Counted from the stretch's first letter, positions 7,796 through 16,343 are shown. The stretch is 64,000 nt of DNA from JASGMR01 sp963664675 (GCA_963664675.2 CAXXLB010000007.1:124001-188000), one strand, 5' to 3'. Notes: generated by a model from the letters alone, not told the origin. Made by a program: numbers and translations.

Positions 7796-8652
7796 CTAAA
7801 CCGTTATTTTTCTCAGTTTTGAAAGGGGGGAATTACTTACATCACTTTTCGATGTGTCCATTTTGCCGTATAATTTAATTTCAGCAATGCTTATTTCTAA
7901 AGCATCAGGATGCCTTTTTTTCTGTGATATATCTCTCCCCAACCTTTTAAACAGTGTTAAAGTAATTATATGAGTTTCTATGCTCTTTAAATTCAGACGT
8001 TTAGAATATCCTCTTTCAATAATAATTTTGTAAAGGTGCTGAATGCGATTGGAATAACAATGGTAAGCGGGGAAACGTAAAATCTCGTTGCTATATTTGC
8101 CATTTGATAGGGGCCGGTAATATTCAAAGATCGCCCAAACCAAAGATCACTCCCAAACGTTAATACTGCCATAGTTCCAATAAACACGAGGAAGAACAAT
8201 GCCTATACAATCCATATTATTTTTCTGCGTTTTAGGCTCGCGGGGATTGACAGTAACGTAACGGCTGATGTTTGTTTTTCCCTTGTTAAATACAAAATTC
8301 CGGAGATAATCGTGGCCAAAAGTTCAAAATAGCTGCATAGCGCATATTTGGTAAAAAGCAAGGGTAAAGAAAATATCCAAAAAATAATACAGTTGAGCAG
8401 TGCAGTCTGTAAACATTTGGCGTGACAACGGTCAATATAGATTAGCTGGTTTTCTTCTATCAGTCCGTCAATGGAGGGCAAACTTTTTTGCTTTTTGGGT
8501 TGCCTCTGTTTCACTCATGCCCAGCTCTATCAAATCATTGCGCTTTGCAACCATATTACTCAATATTTCTTCTTTTAAGTCTTTAGTCTCTAAGGTCAAA
8601 TGTTGATGACAGAACAATTCATCACATAAGCTTGTAATTCATTCATCAGCAT
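7796..8652 (-). pseudogene. Decayed permease-prefix-domain membrane protein
   Basis: Reading the minus strand from the ATG at 8652 gives MNELQAYV. After a one-base shift it continues DELFCHQHLTLETKDLKEEI and then GMSETEATQKAKKFALH, a 'permease prefix domain 1' pattern. Further shifts lead into hydrophobic segments such as LLNCIIFWIFSLPLLF and ELLATIISGILYL, and around 8000-8199 to GPYQMANIATRFYV. It follows the padR remnant, the usual PadR plus membrane-protein order in Firmicutes. Several frameshifts rule out a working product. The left boundary is approximate. Confidence 0.6.
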
Positions 8653-8695
8653 TTCATCCTATAAGAAGCTTTGTTATGATTTTTTGAGCAGTAAG

Positions 8696-8823
8696 CTATT
8701 CAGCAAGAGCTTTTTCATAAGCTTCTTTTCCGCTTTCTTTAACACAATAATATTTTCCGCGCCCTCCCTGGGACTTGTTTCCCCAATAACTTTTTACATG
8801 ACCCAGTTTTTCAAGGCGCTTCA
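8696..8823 (-). pseudogene. PadR regulator, 3' fragment (left of the IS)
   Basis: The minus strand encodes KRLEKLGHVKSYWGNKSQGG and then RGKYYCVKESGKEAYEKALAE with a stop. This is the wing and C-terminal end of a PadR-type winged-helix regulator. It continues exactly from the 5' fragment at 11264-11422 if the insertion sequence and one copy of the target duplication are removed. Confidence 0.8.
8819..8823. repeat. Target-site duplication CTTCA, left copy
   Basis: CTTCA lies immediately outside the left end of the IS and is repeated at 11264-11268 immediately outside the right end. Removing the IS and one copy restores the padR reading frame. Confidence 0.8.
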
Positions 8824-8922
8824 TGTAAATGTTAAAGTAAAAGAGAGCCACAATGTTTATCGAAAAGTGAGCCAGTAAAATAAGAAACCTTCATATATAA
8901 ATATATGGAGGTAAAAGAAAGG

Positions 8923-10443
8923 ATGATAAATATGGTGGAAAAGCAAAAGATAATAATTGGGATAATACAAGAAGGGAAATCACAAAGAAAAATATCCAGA
9001 GAATTGGGAATAAGTAGAAATACAGTTAAAAAATATATAGATGAATATTATAAAGCAAAGAAAGAAATTGAAAAGAAAAACATAAAAGAATTTGAGAAAC
9101 AGGAATTAATAGATGAAATAATAAACAAACCAAAGTATGTAAGAGAAAATGTATACAAACCAAAGATGAAAAATGAAATTGAAGAATTCATAAAAGAAAA
9201 ACTCAAGATAAACAAAGAAAGAGAAAAAATGGGACTGAGAAAACAAAAGATGAAAATAATAGATATTTACGAAGAACTCAGAGAAAGAAATTATGATATC
9301 AGCTATTCCACTGTCAGAAAATATATAAGAGAACTTCAGGATATAAAAAAGGAAGCATTTGTAAAACAGATATATGAGCCAGGAAACACAGTTGAGTTCG
9401 ACTGGGGAGATATTAAATTAATCATTGGTGGAAAAATGAAAAAGATACAGGGTGCTGTTTTTGTTCTGGCTTACAGTGGTCATTATTATTCACAGCTATA
9501 CTACAAACAAAATACAGAGAGCTTCATACAGTCTCACGTTGACTTTTTTGAACACATAGAAGGGGTAACAAAGGAAATAGTATATGACAACATGAAAGTA
9601 GCTGTAAAAAGAGTTGCAGGAGAAGAAAAGGAACCAACCGAAGCTCTTTTAAAACTTTCCGCCTATTATCTTTTCCAACCGAGATTCTGCAATATCAGAA
9701 AACCTAATGAGAAGGGTCATGTAGAAAGGGGAGTTGAAATAATAAAAAGAAAAGTATTCTCACACAGAATAGAATTCGCAACCTTAGAAGAAGCTCAGAA
9801 CTATTTGAACAACAGACTCAATGAATTGAATATGAAAAAAGAAATCAGATACGGAGAAGAAAAGGAAAAGTTTGCAAAGAAACCACCTGAACTCGAAGTT
9901 GGAGATATGAGATACTCTAAAGTGGATAAATATTCCACAATCACCATAGATACCAACCATTACTCCGTTCCGGAAAAATATTCACAGAAAGCTGTTTCTG
10001 TTAAATTATATCCGAAAAGAATAATAGTATATGATATAAAAACAAACAAAATAATTGCAAGGCACGAAAGATGCTATGGATTTTCAGAATGGAAAATGAA
10101 CATAGATCATTATCTCCTGACATTGAGGAAAAAACCTGGTGCTATTGCAGGATCAATGGCATTGGACCAGTTAAACACACTTCTTAAAAACATCTATATA
10201 AATTATTTCACCAAAAAAGAAAAAGAATTCATTGACTTACTTCAATTCATGTACAGGGAAAACATCTCTGTGGATAAAGTGGAAAGCATTATTAACGAAT
10301 TGGAAAACAAAGGTCATACAGAAATAACCAAGGATAAAATATTAATGATTTGTCAGAGAAAGCAATATACAAAGATAAAGGAAAGTACAATTGAAGAAAT
10401 ATCCAGAAAACATCTGAAGCAGTTGAGTGAGATGGTCCTGTGA
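8923..10443 (+). CDS. istA: IS21-family transposase IstA
   Basis: I choose the ATG at 8923, ten bases after GGAGGT (8907-8912); the ATG at 8905 overlaps that SD. The 506-residue protein starts with a helix-turn-helix (SQRKISRELGISRNTVKKYI). The DDE integrase core follows: D in VEFDWGDIKL, D in IVYDNMKVAV and E in KGHVERGVEI. A C-terminal beta-barrel-like region with HYSVPEKY completes it. IstA binds the IS ends and catalyses cut and strand transfer together with the IstB ATPase. No frameshift is seen, so the element may still be active. Confidence 0.95.
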   Translation: MINMVEKQKIIIGIIQEGKSQRKISRELGISRNTVKKYIDEYYKAKKEIEKKNIKEFEKQELIDEIINKPKYVRENVYKPKMKNEIEEFIKEKLKINKEREKMGLRKQKMKIIDIYEELRERNYDISYSTVRKYIRELQDIKKEAFVKQIYEPGNTVEFDWGDIKLIIGGKMKKIQGAVFVLAYSGHYYSQLYYKQNTESFIQSHVDFFEHIEGVTKEIVYDNMKVAVKRVAGEEKEPTEALLKLSAYYLFQPRFCNIRKPNEKGHVERGVEIIKRKVFSHRIEFATLEEAQNYLNNRLNELNMKKEIRYGEEKEKFAKKPPELEVGDMRYSKVDKYSTITIDTNHYSVPEKYSQKAVSVKLYPKRIIVYDIKTNKIIARHERCYGFSEWKMNIDHYLLTLRKKPGAIAGSMALDQLNTLLKNIYINYFTKKEKEFIDLLQFMYRENISVDKVESIINELENKGHTEITKDKILMICQRKQYTKIKESTIEEISRKHLKQLSEMVL

Positions 10444-11198
10444 ATATAGAAAATGAAATATTGGAAATGACTAAAAAGCTCAGATTACCTCATATAAGAA
10501 GAAATTTCATAAACATAACAAAAATTGCACATGAGGAACAATACAATTATCTGGATTATCTCAAAGAACTTCTGGAGATTGAAGTTCAAAACAGAGAAGA
10601 AGATGCGAAAAAGAGAAGACTGAGACTGGCTCATTTTTCAGAGAAAAAATATTTAGAAGATTTAAAAGTAGAATATTTACCACAGGATGCTAAAGGAAAA
10701 CTGGGTAAATTGAAAAGTCTGGAATTCATTGAAAGAGGACAGAATATCATTCTTTCAGGAAATGCAGGAACGGGAAAGACACACATTGCAATTGGACTTG
10801 GAATTAAAGCATGTATGAATGGATATAAAGTGTTCTTTACCAGTGTCCCATCACTCATAGTACAACTCAAAGAAACGAAGTCGAACAGAACTTTAAGAAA
10901 TTTTCAAAGCAGATTTGAAAAATATGATTTGGTTATTTGTGATGAACTGGGTTATATCTCTTTTGACAAAGAAGGAGCAGAATTACTTTTCACTAATCTG
11001 TCTTTAAGAACAGCCAGAAAGTCCACAATAATAACTACGAATCTTTCCTTTGACAGATGGGAAGAAATATTTTCGGACCCAGTTTTAACAGCCGCTATGG
11101 TTGACAGATTAACTCACAAAGCTTTTATGATTAATATGAATGGCAACAGTTATAGATTGAAAGAAACTCGTGATTGGATTAGTTCTTTTAAAACTTAA
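10440..11198 (+). CDS. istB: IS21-family helper ATPase IstB
   Basis: The GTG start overlaps the istA stop (GTGA, 10440-10443), so translation is coupled. The 252-residue AAA+ ATPase has Walker A GNAGTGKTH and Walker B DLVICDELGY, then STIITTNLSF as sensor 1 and an arginine-rich VDRLTHKAF segment. IstB is a DnaA/DnaC-like ATPase that assembles on target DNA and directs IstA to it. Its length and motifs are normal for the family. Confidence 0.95.
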   Translation: MNIENEILEMTKKLRLPHIRRNFINITKIAHEEQYNYLDYLKELLEIEVQNREEDAKKRRLRLAHFSEKKYLEDLKVEYLPQDAKGKLGKLKSLEFIERGQNIILSGNAGTGKTHIAIGLGIKACMNGYKVFFTSVPSLIVQLKETKSNRTLRNFQSRFEKYDLVICDELGYISFDKEGAELLFTNLSLRTARKSTIITTNLSFDRWEEIFSDPVLTAAMVDRLTHKAFMINMNGNSYRLKETRDWISSFKT

Positions 11199-11263
11199 TT
11201 TTTTTTACTCAAGTGGCTCACTTTTCGATGAACATTTGGCTCATTTTTCGATTGACAAAAACA

Positions 11264-11422
11264 CTTCAAACTCGTATATAGTGAGGGCTCTTTTAGATCA
11301 TACTGATTATTACTATTTATAGAAACAGTTTTCATAATTTCATAGCCATAATTGTCTCCATTCAAAAGTATTTTCAAGATAATCGAATCAATATGACTAC
11401 GAATAAGATCGCTTATTACTAT
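11264..11422 (-). pseudogene. PadR regulator, 5' fragment (right of the IS)
   Basis: The minus strand reads DLIRSHIDSIILKILLNGDN and then YGYEIMKTVS, followed by LKEPSLYTSLK. This is the N-terminal winged-helix domain of a PadR regulator, including the YGYEI and LYTSL hallmarks. The frame then runs into the IS. No good start codon remains upstream of the DLIR segment (ATA codons are present), consistent with decay. The segment includes the right CTTCA duplication at 11264-11268. Confidence 0.8.
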
Positions 11423-11560
11423 GTATGTTCAAGTACTATTTTTGAAATAAATAGATTAATTAAATATTACACGCCATAAAATATAGTACATTCCCAAACA
11501 GCCATTCAAAAGACGTCAAGTGTGAGAAGATATTTGTAAAATAACTATTCATTTTTGAAA
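11423..11560. other. Non-coding spacer between the padR remnant and the XRE operon
   Basis: This AT-rich stretch shows no supported gene. It holds the decayed upstream region of padR and leads into the operator pair and promoter that start at 11561. Confidence 0.4.
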
Positions 11561-11580
11561 ATGTAAAAAACTATTGACAT
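11561..11580. promoter_or_regulatory. Operator copy 1, overlapping the -35
   Basis: This 20-base imperfect inverted repeat starts ATGTAAAA and ends TTGACAT. It matches operator copy 2 at 17 of 20 positions and contains the -35 hexamer. Bound repressor would block RNA polymerase. Confidence 0.6.
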
Positions 11581-11602
11581 TATTTGATTTGAGTAGTATA
11601 CT
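11574..11602 (+). promoter_or_regulatory. Sigma-A promoter of the membrane protein/XRE operon
   Basis: A consensus TTGACA (11574-11579) and a TATACT -10 (11597-11602) have a 17-base spacer. AAGGAGG follows at 11628-11634 before the ATG at 11641. Confidence 0.8.
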
Positions 11603-11606
11603 AATA

Positions 11607-11626
11607 ATGTAAAATACTTTTTACAT
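11607..11626. promoter_or_regulatory. Operator copy 2, over the start site
   Basis: This is a perfect inverted repeat, ATGTAAAA-TACT-TTTTACAT, just downstream of the -10. With copy 1 (46 bases upstream, centre to centre) it brackets the promoter. It is probably the autoregulation site of the XRE protein encoded by the second gene of the operon. Confidence 0.65.
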
Positions 11627-11640
11627 TAAGGAGGTTTAAT

Positions 11641-11937
11641 ATGAGAAAAATGGATGAGATGGAATCAAAAATAAATCAGAAAGGAATTAAGTGGAGTTGG
11701 TTGTTTATGGTATTATCCCTCTTTATTTGGGGTGTATATAACTATTTTAAAATCCAAGAAATGTCGCTTCCCTTAATCCTGTTCAGTCTACAGTTTGTGG
11801 TTTATTTTTTGGTTACCAGCATTGAGAAGATGAAGGTTGGTGATAGCAGTGGTAAAAAACAAATTCTAATTTCATTAGGGATAATATTTTTACTGATTAT
11901 ATTTGGCGCAATCCCGTATCTTACTGCTGGTCATTGA
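11641..11937 (+). CDS. Small membrane protein of unknown function
   Basis: This 98-residue protein has three hydrophobic segments at about residues 18-36, 41-58 and 76-93 and a charged N-terminus. I do not recognise a family. AAGGAGG lies directly upstream. It is followed after four bases by a small XRE regulator gene. Pairs of a small membrane protein and an XRE regulator are common in Firmicutes. The neighbouring decayed Firmicutes-like genes suggest that this operon also arrived by transfer. Confidence 0.75.
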   Translation: MRKMDEMESKINQKGIKWSWLFMVLSLFIWGVYNYFKIQEMSLPLILFSLQFVVYFLVTSIEKMKVGDSSGKKQILISLGIIFLLIIFGAIPYLTAGH

Positions 11938-11941
11938 GAAT

Positions 11942-12151
11942 ATGAAGAATAGCATACGGAAACTACGTAAAGAAAAAAAATATAGACAGGAAGATTTAGC
12001 TATATCATCAGGGGTCACACGGCAAACCATAAATGCGATTGAAAATGACAAATATGATCCAACCCTTCTATTAGCCTTTAAACTGGCAAAAATACTGGAA
12101 ACGACAGTGGACGAGCTTTTTGAACCTGATCAAACCGCACTAAAATCATAA
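11942..12151 (+). CDS. XRE-family transcriptional regulator (69 aa)
   Basis: This is a single HTH_3 domain protein. The helices QEDLAISSGVTRQTINAIEN and YDPTLLLAFKLAKILETT are typical of small YgzD/XRE-type repressors. I take the ATG at 11942, where the domain begins; a longer in-frame start at 11903 has no SD. It is probably translated by coupling to the upstream gene, since there is no strong SD. It likely binds the two ATGTAAAA repeats at the operon promoter as an autorepressor. Confidence 0.85.
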   Translation: MKNSIRKLRKEKKYRQEDLAISSGVTRQTINAIENDKYDPTLLLAFKLAKILETTVDELFEPDQTALKS

Positions 12152-12222
12152 AAACCCATAAATGGTTGGTTATGATCTATTCTGAATGCGACTTCCCGCA
12201 CTGAAATTTATTTTTTATTACT

Positions 12223-12594
12223 TTATACAAATTCATAATTATTTTTTTTAAGAACTTCAACTATTTTATTTTCAAAATCAGCCTTGAACATTAAATAATC
12301 CGTATTGAATGTGGAAATGACGAAAATGCTCACTCTGGCATCTTTGAATACAGCGGAAATTCTATGAATAATTCCTATTTGGGAAAAATCCAGCGGCCCT
12401 GCTATTTCAATTATTTTCCAGTTCTCTTCCTTTTCAACTTCTTCAGGGATATAAACTGATTCACATACGATAGACAGCTCTTCATCGGTTTTCGTTATAG
12501 AATAAAACTTTCCTTCACTTGCCCAGACCGGGACCGGAGAATTGAATGGTAATTTGCAGACGCTGTAAAAACCATCTAGTATTTTTAATTTCAT
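12223..12594 (-). CDS. ACT-domain protein (COG3603-like)
   Basis: This 123-residue protein starts MKLKILDGFYSVCKLPF and has two ACT-like halves, with WKIIEIAGPLDFSQIGIIHR and SIFVISTFNTDYLMF. The family is related to the regulatory ACT domains of aspartate kinase and probably binds a small ligand such as an amino acid. I prefer the ATG at 12594, which overlaps the stop of the upstream acetyltransferase (ATGA); the ATG at 12603 sits one base from GGAGG. It is the last gene of a three-gene minus-strand operon. Confidence 0.8.
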   Translation of the reverse strand: MKLKILDGFYSVCKLPFNSPVPVWASEGKFYSITKTDEELSIVCESVYIPEEVEKEENWKIIEIAGPLDFSQIGIIHRISAVFKDARVSIFVISTFNTDYLMFKADFENKIVEVLKKNNYEFV

Positions 12595-13370
12595 CTGTAC
12601 CATTCCTCCGGAACGGGAATATTGTCAATGAACAGATCTTTTTCTTTCTTTAAAAATTCCGAAGTGAGATCCCCCATTTCCTTGGCTTCACATAGATAGC
12701 ATTTGGCATTACCGATTTTGAATTCTCTGCAGATATTTTTATATGCGAAGGGTTTTAATAATTTGCCATAATTTGAGGAAACATCTCCATATTCATTCCA
12801 GTGTCTTTTTATATGCGAAAATATCTCTTCGTTATTCTTTTTAACGATTTTAATTCTGTATTCTTTTCCGGTCAACCTGTTTGGAATACCATTCCACTCT
12901 TCCACACCATGTATGAAAGTATTCTTGGTCAGATCTACCCCAATAAAAAGAATTTGTGCTCTCCTGTCATAAAGTTTTCCCCAACATCCATTTCTGGGAC
13001 ATGGAGTGTTTGAATATTCCTCGCCTTCGATGAAATTTTCAGAATCCCTTCCAATGGCTGCCACGGAATGTGTCGGGTGCAGAGAACGAACAACACCTTC
13101 CCTTTTCATAAAAAGATTTGAGAGAATTCCGACACAGGAGGGTTCGATCAAAGGATTATATGTGTCGTTCTTATTGTTGTAGCTGTCCCAGGTATGGGTT
13201 GGAAAAACGAGCAAACCATCTTTCATCAATTCAATAAAAATGTCCAGAATAGCATCGGCTCTTCCCTGCACCTCACCTATAGATTTCATCGATGAGTGAA
13301 TGAGGAGAGTGCCGTTTTTATTGATGGGTATTTCTGAAATATCTCTGTATATGTCAACTTTTGAATACAC
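12591..13370 (-). CDS. AAC(3)-type N-acetyltransferase (YokD-like)
   Basis: The GTG start has GGAGGT upstream. The 259-residue protein matches the aminoglycoside 3-N-acetyltransferase fold family. Motifs include TLLIHSSMKSIGEV, VFPTHTWDSYN, VRSLHPTHSVAAIG and a late HGVEEWNGIP. Chromosomal members of this kind often do not confer drug resistance and act on unknown amines with acetyl-CoA. The gene lies 18 bases after the P1 peptidase stop and overlaps the ACT gene. Resistance activity should not be assumed. Confidence 0.85.
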   Translation of the reverse strand: MYSKVDIYRDISEIPINKNGTLLIHSSMKSIGEVQGRADAILDIFIELMKDGLLVFPTHTWDSYNNKNDTYNPLIEPSCVGILSNLFMKREGVVRSLHPTHSVAAIGRDSENFIEGEEYSNTPCPRNGCWGKLYDRRAQILFIGVDLTKNTFIHGVEEWNGIPNRLTGKEYRIKIVKKNNEEIFSHIKRHWNEYGDVSSNYGKLLKPFAYKNICREFKIGNAKCYLCEAKEMGDLTSEFLKKEKDLFIDNIPVPEEWYR

Positions 13371-13388
13371 TTCTTAACCTCCAAAAAA

Positions 13389-14432
13389 TCAGTTGAATAA
13401 ATGTATGAAATCTTTCAAACTGTATCTGGTATTTCCCCGGTACCCTACAACTTTCGAAGCGGTTATCATTGAATTCAGAATCGCTTCTTCCGTAGCCTCG
13501 GCAATCGCCCTGAAGGCAGGATCTATTTTGCTTTCATTGATGATTTTAATCTCCTGAATATCTTTTCTGGAATCTAAATTTACGGCCGTGGAAAATCCGA
13601 TAACTATTTCCCCACTTCCATTACCCATATAAGAGCCCAATCGATTGATTCCTATGACTGCCCTCTTTGAAATTCTCTTCAATTGTCGCGATGTTACGGG
13701 AAGATCTGTAGCGAAAATTACGATTATCGAACCTTTATCATCCTGTTTCATATTTCCAATTTTTTCAGTTATTTTTTTACCAGCGTTGATACCATTTATG
13801 GTCAAATCATTCAATGAACCGTGATTTGAAAGAACCAGAACACCGAGAGTGTAGATATGCTCATCTATTTTAAACATTCTGGAAGCGGAACCGATACCTC
13901 CCTTCAATCCATGACAGGACATACCCTTTCCGGAACCCACATCTCCCTCTGAAAAGTCAGACCTTGCATCGCAGACCGCCTTTATAAAGTCATTATATTC
14001 AAAACAAATATTTCTTATATTATTCAAAAAACTATCGTTACACTCAGCTACCACAGCGTTGAAAGATTTCAGCTCGATATTTTTCTTCGCGTATTCATCG
14101 ATAGTATAATTAATCAGAAAATTCTGAACCAGACCGACACTCAATGTGTTGGTCAGCACAATCGGACTCTCCAGCTGCCCCAGTTCATCCACCTGTATCA
14201 ATCCGGTTGTTTTTCCAAATCCGTTTATTACGTGTGAAGCCGCTATGAGTTTATTTTCAAATATGTTCGGAGCAGGACTGATAAAGGTGATACCCGTCTT
14301 ATTATTCTTATCGTTCACGGTGTGATGGCCAACTCTCACACCCTTTACATCGGTAATTTTGTTTAATTTTCCGCTTTTCATACTGCCGATTCGTACATCA
14401 AAATCTGAAATTCTTTTCTGTGAATTCATCAT
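13389..14432 (-). CDS. P1-family (DmpA/BapA-type) aminopeptidase
   Basis: This protein of about 347 residues belongs to the self-cleaving Ntn-hydrolase peptidases. It has ITDVKGVRVGHHTV at the start, then the VVAECND and GDVGSGKGMSCHGLKGGIG segments. The predicted autocleavage site is Gly-Ser in DDKGSIIVIFATD, with Ser235 as nucleophile. Relatives remove N-terminal or beta-amino acids from peptides. The ATG at 14432 has GGAG at good spacing; an ATG four codons earlier overlaps that SD. It leads the minus-strand operon with the acetyltransferase and ACT genes. Confidence 0.9.
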   Translation of the reverse strand: MMNSQKRISDFDVRIGSMKSGKLNKITDVKGVRVGHHTVNDKNNKTGITFISPAPNIFENKLIAASHVINGFGKTTGLIQVDELGQLESPIVLTNTLSVGLVQNFLINYTIDEYAKKNIELKSFNAVVAECNDSFLNNIRNICFEYNDFIKAVCDARSDFSEGDVGSGKGMSCHGLKGGIGSASRMFKIDEHIYTLGVLVLSNHGSLNDLTINGINAGKKITEKIGNMKQDDKGSIIVIFATDLPVTSRQLKRISKRAVIGINRLGSYMGNGSGEIVIGFSTAVNLDSRKDIQEIKIINESKIDPAFRAIAEATEEAILNSMITASKVVGYRGNTRYSLKDFIHLFN

Positions 14433-14604
14433 ATAATTCTCCATAAAAATGTTTTCGTTTCAGGAAGCACTGTAAACAGCGCACACCAGTTTATATTAAT
14501 AAATATTATAACAGCTTATGAATTATTAAAGCCTGTGAAAAAAAGCTTATAAAACAGCCCTTTTTTATATATAATTGAAGTGACTTATTTAGGGGGTGCA
14601 AAAA

Positions 14605-15042
14605 ATGAATGGTATAGTTGTTTATTATTCAAGAACGGGTAATACAGGAAAAATTGCAAAGGCCATCTCTGAAGAAATAAAGGGACAGGAATACAACTTA
14701 AAAATGTTCAATAAATCGGAAATAAGTTTGGATGAGATCGACACGATATTTGTAGGCAGCGGTATATACGGTGGGAAGTTAGATAACCAGGTAAAAGATT
14801 TCATTTTGTCGCTAAGTGACAAGTCATATAATATAGCTGTTTTCATCACAAGGGCGGGAGTAGGAAAGGCTTACATAAATGAAATCAGGGATTTTATTGA
14901 AAAAGTCAGAAATAATGGCAACAAGGCCAATGACAATTTTTTCGAGTGCTATGGAAAAGGGATAATTTTTCATAGAAAATACCCAAGACAGGAAGATTTT
15001 AAAAAGATTGTGAACTGGGTAAAAAATATTGATTTCAAATAA
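14605..15042 (+). CDS. Flavodoxin-family protein
   Basis: This 145-residue protein has the FMN phosphate loop SRTGNTGKI at residues 9-17, a GSGIYGGKLD segment for the isoalloxazine contact, and a FITRAGVG stretch. It resembles the short flavodoxins/protoporphyrinogen-oxidase-like flavoproteins of anaerobes. It probably carries electrons in the cytosol. AGGGGG precedes the ATG at 14605 and a TATAAT lies at 14570-14575. It is divergent from the P1 peptidase operon and appears monocistronic. Confidence 0.85.
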   Translation: MNGIVVYYSRTGNTGKIAKAISEEIKGQEYNLKMFNKSEISLDEIDTIFVGSGIYGGKLDNQVKDFILSLSDKSYNIAVFITRAGVGKAYINEIRDFIEKVRNNGNKANDNFFECYGKGIIFHRKYPRQEDFKKIVNWVKNIDFK

Positions 15043-15225
15043 ATTTTTATCCTGGTTGTAATTAAATATAAAAATATCTATCATAATTACCTGTGATTAT
15101 TTCTCCGGAAAGAACACCGAAGAAGTTTTTTGTGATTATAACGCATCATAATTTAAACGGCTTTGAATTTTTTATACGAAAGAACAACCGTCATTGACTT
15201 TTAAAAAACAGTATTCTCCATTCGA

Positions 15226-15254
15226 TTGACAAAAATTTAATTGAAGTTTATAAT
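15226..15254 (+). promoter_or_regulatory. Sigma-A promoter of the MarR-TetR genes
   Basis: A perfect TTGACA (15226-15231) and a perfect TATAAT (15249-15254) have 17-base spacing. It drives the MarR gene and, by coupling, the TetR gene. Confidence 0.85.
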
Positions 15255-15275
15255 GTTAGGACAAACCAAACTAAC
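15255..15275. promoter_or_regulatory. Imperfect palindrome, likely MarR operator
   Basis: GTTAG (15255-15259) and CTAAC (15271-15275) are inverted arms around GGACAAACCAAA-like sequence, just downstream of the -10. The position over the start site fits MarR autorepression. The assignment to MarR rather than TetR is inference. Confidence 0.5.
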
Positions 15276-15290
15276 TAAGAAGGTGATTTT

Positions 15291-15722
15291 TTGGCAGACA
15301 GCGAATTAATAGAATCATTGGATCATTTCTTTAAAGTTAGTGGCGGATGTTCTTTGAAAATTTATAAAGAGTTGGAAATGTCTGAATTGACTATCAAGCA
15401 GATTGAACAGTTAAAGGTCATCAGGGATCATGAAAGTTTAACTCATTCGGAGCTTGTGGAAATAACGAATTTATCCAAACCAACCGTTACGGAAATGATC
15501 AACAAATTCATTAAAAATGGTTGTGCGATAAAGGAAAAGTCACCAACCGACAAAAGGTCATATTATATTAAATTAACGGACAGGGGATTGAAAATAGCTA
15601 AATCAAACGAACTTTCTCTGGAAAAATTAATACAAAAAATGCTATCCTGTCTCACGGAAGACGAGATAAAAACGTTTATAAAACTAGTGAAAAAGATACC
15701 CTTAGCGGAACAAAATGGGTGA
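15291..15722 (+). CDS. MarR-family transcriptional regulator
   Basis: The TTG start has AAGGTGAT six bases upstream. The 143-residue winged-helix protein has the recognition helix in THSELVEITNLSKPTVTEMI and the wing in KEKSPTDKRSYYIKLTDRG, which match the MarR consensus. It follows a strong promoter and a palindrome and so is probably self-regulated. Its stop lies five bases before the TetR start, and lon lies further downstream. Confidence 0.9.
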   Translation: MADSELIESLDHFFKVSGGCSLKIYKELEMSELTIKQIEQLKVIRDHESLTHSELVEITNLSKPTVTEMINKFIKNGCAIKEKSPTDKRSYYIKLTDRGLKIAKSNELSLEKLIQKMLSCLTEDEIKTFIKLVKKIPLAEQNG

Positions 15723-15727
15723 TATTC

Positions 15728-16288
15728 ATGAGATATAAAGACCAAATTAAGAGGCATAAGATAAAGAATGCGGTGGTGAATGTTGTTTTAAAGAATGGCT
15801 TTCATGGTGCATCTGTATCAAAGATTGCCAAGGAAGCGGGGGTATCTCCTGCTACGATTTATATTTATTTTGAAAACAAATATCAGATGTTTCAAAGTGT
15901 TTATATTGAATACACTCAGGATTTCTACAATTATATATTTGAAAATTTAAACACCGCGGAATATGGAGAAGAAATCGTAGAAAAATTGATATTATCTCTT
16001 TATAGTTATATAAAAGAGAATGAACTCGTTTTCAGATTTATCGATCAATATAAAAACTGTCCGGCTCTTTCGTTGGATTGTAACGGTGTGAATGGGGTGA
16101 CAAAGATTATGAACCTGCTTTTTGAACTGGAAGAGAGTGGAATCATAAAGAAAATAAATACAAAGAACGTATATACAATCATTTTCGGACCCATAAAAAC
16201 GCTCGCATTAAATTTCAGAACCGATAGTGAAACTGAAGAAATGCTTGATGAATTGATCGTGTTAATAAAGGAAATGTTACTCATGTAA
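15728..16288 (+). CDS. TetR-family transcriptional regulator
   Basis: I use the ATG at 15728 behind GGGTGAT; a GTG three codons earlier overlaps that SD. The 186-residue protein has the TetR DNA-binding domain at residues 10-55, with GFHGASVSKIAKEAGVSPAT and IYIYFENKYQMF. A helical ligand domain follows. It is coupled to MarR. A palindrome resembling a TetR site (16308-16321) lies between it and lon, so it may control lon. The inducer is unknown. Confidence 0.9.
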   Translation: MRYKDQIKRHKIKNAVVNVVLKNGFHGASVSKIAKEAGVSPATIYIYFENKYQMFQSVYIEYTQDFYNYIFENLNTAEYGEEIVEKLILSLYSYIKENELVFRFIDQYKNCPALSLDCNGVNGVTKIMNLLFELEESGIIKKINTKNVYTIIFGPIKTLALNFRTDSETEEMLDELIVLIKEMLLM

Positions 16289-16300
16289 TTTTTTTGTTTC

Positions 16301-16321
16301 TATAATAAATGAACATTCGTT
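16301..16321 (+). promoter_or_regulatory. lon promoter -10 with overlapping inverted repeat
   Basis: TATAAT (16301-16306) has a weak TTACTC 18 bases upstream. It is followed by AATGAACATTCGTT (16308-16321), a near-perfect inverted repeat centred on the expected start site. It is a possible TetR operator that controls lon. Confidence 0.5.
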
Positions 16322-16343
16322 TAAAATAAGGAGGACAAAACGT

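Larger units (their letters stand above)
8824..11263 (+). mobile_element. IS21-family insertion sequence, complete (2,440 bp)
   Basis: The element runs from a TGT at 8824 to an ACA at 11263, the TG...CA ends usual for IS21. The outer inverted repeats agree imperfectly over about 26 bp: left starts TGTAAATGTTAAAG, right complement starts TGTTTTTGTCAATCG. An inner 22-bp repeat (8853-8874 and 11214-11235 complement) has one mismatch, as in the multiple terminal repeats bound by IstA. It carries istA and istB with a GTGA overlap, both intact, and it is flanked by a 5-bp duplication. It inserted into an already decaying region within padR. Confidence 0.93.

Noticed and set aside
7796..8143. Intact 115-aa gene on the minus strand
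   Set aside because: Its hydrophobic and permease-prefix neighbours lie in other frames; it is one piece of a decayed membrane-protein gene.
12591..13370. Antibiotic-resistance gene
   Set aside because: The protein belongs to the AAC(3) fold family, but chromosomal YokD-like members often have no resistance activity; nothing here proves it.
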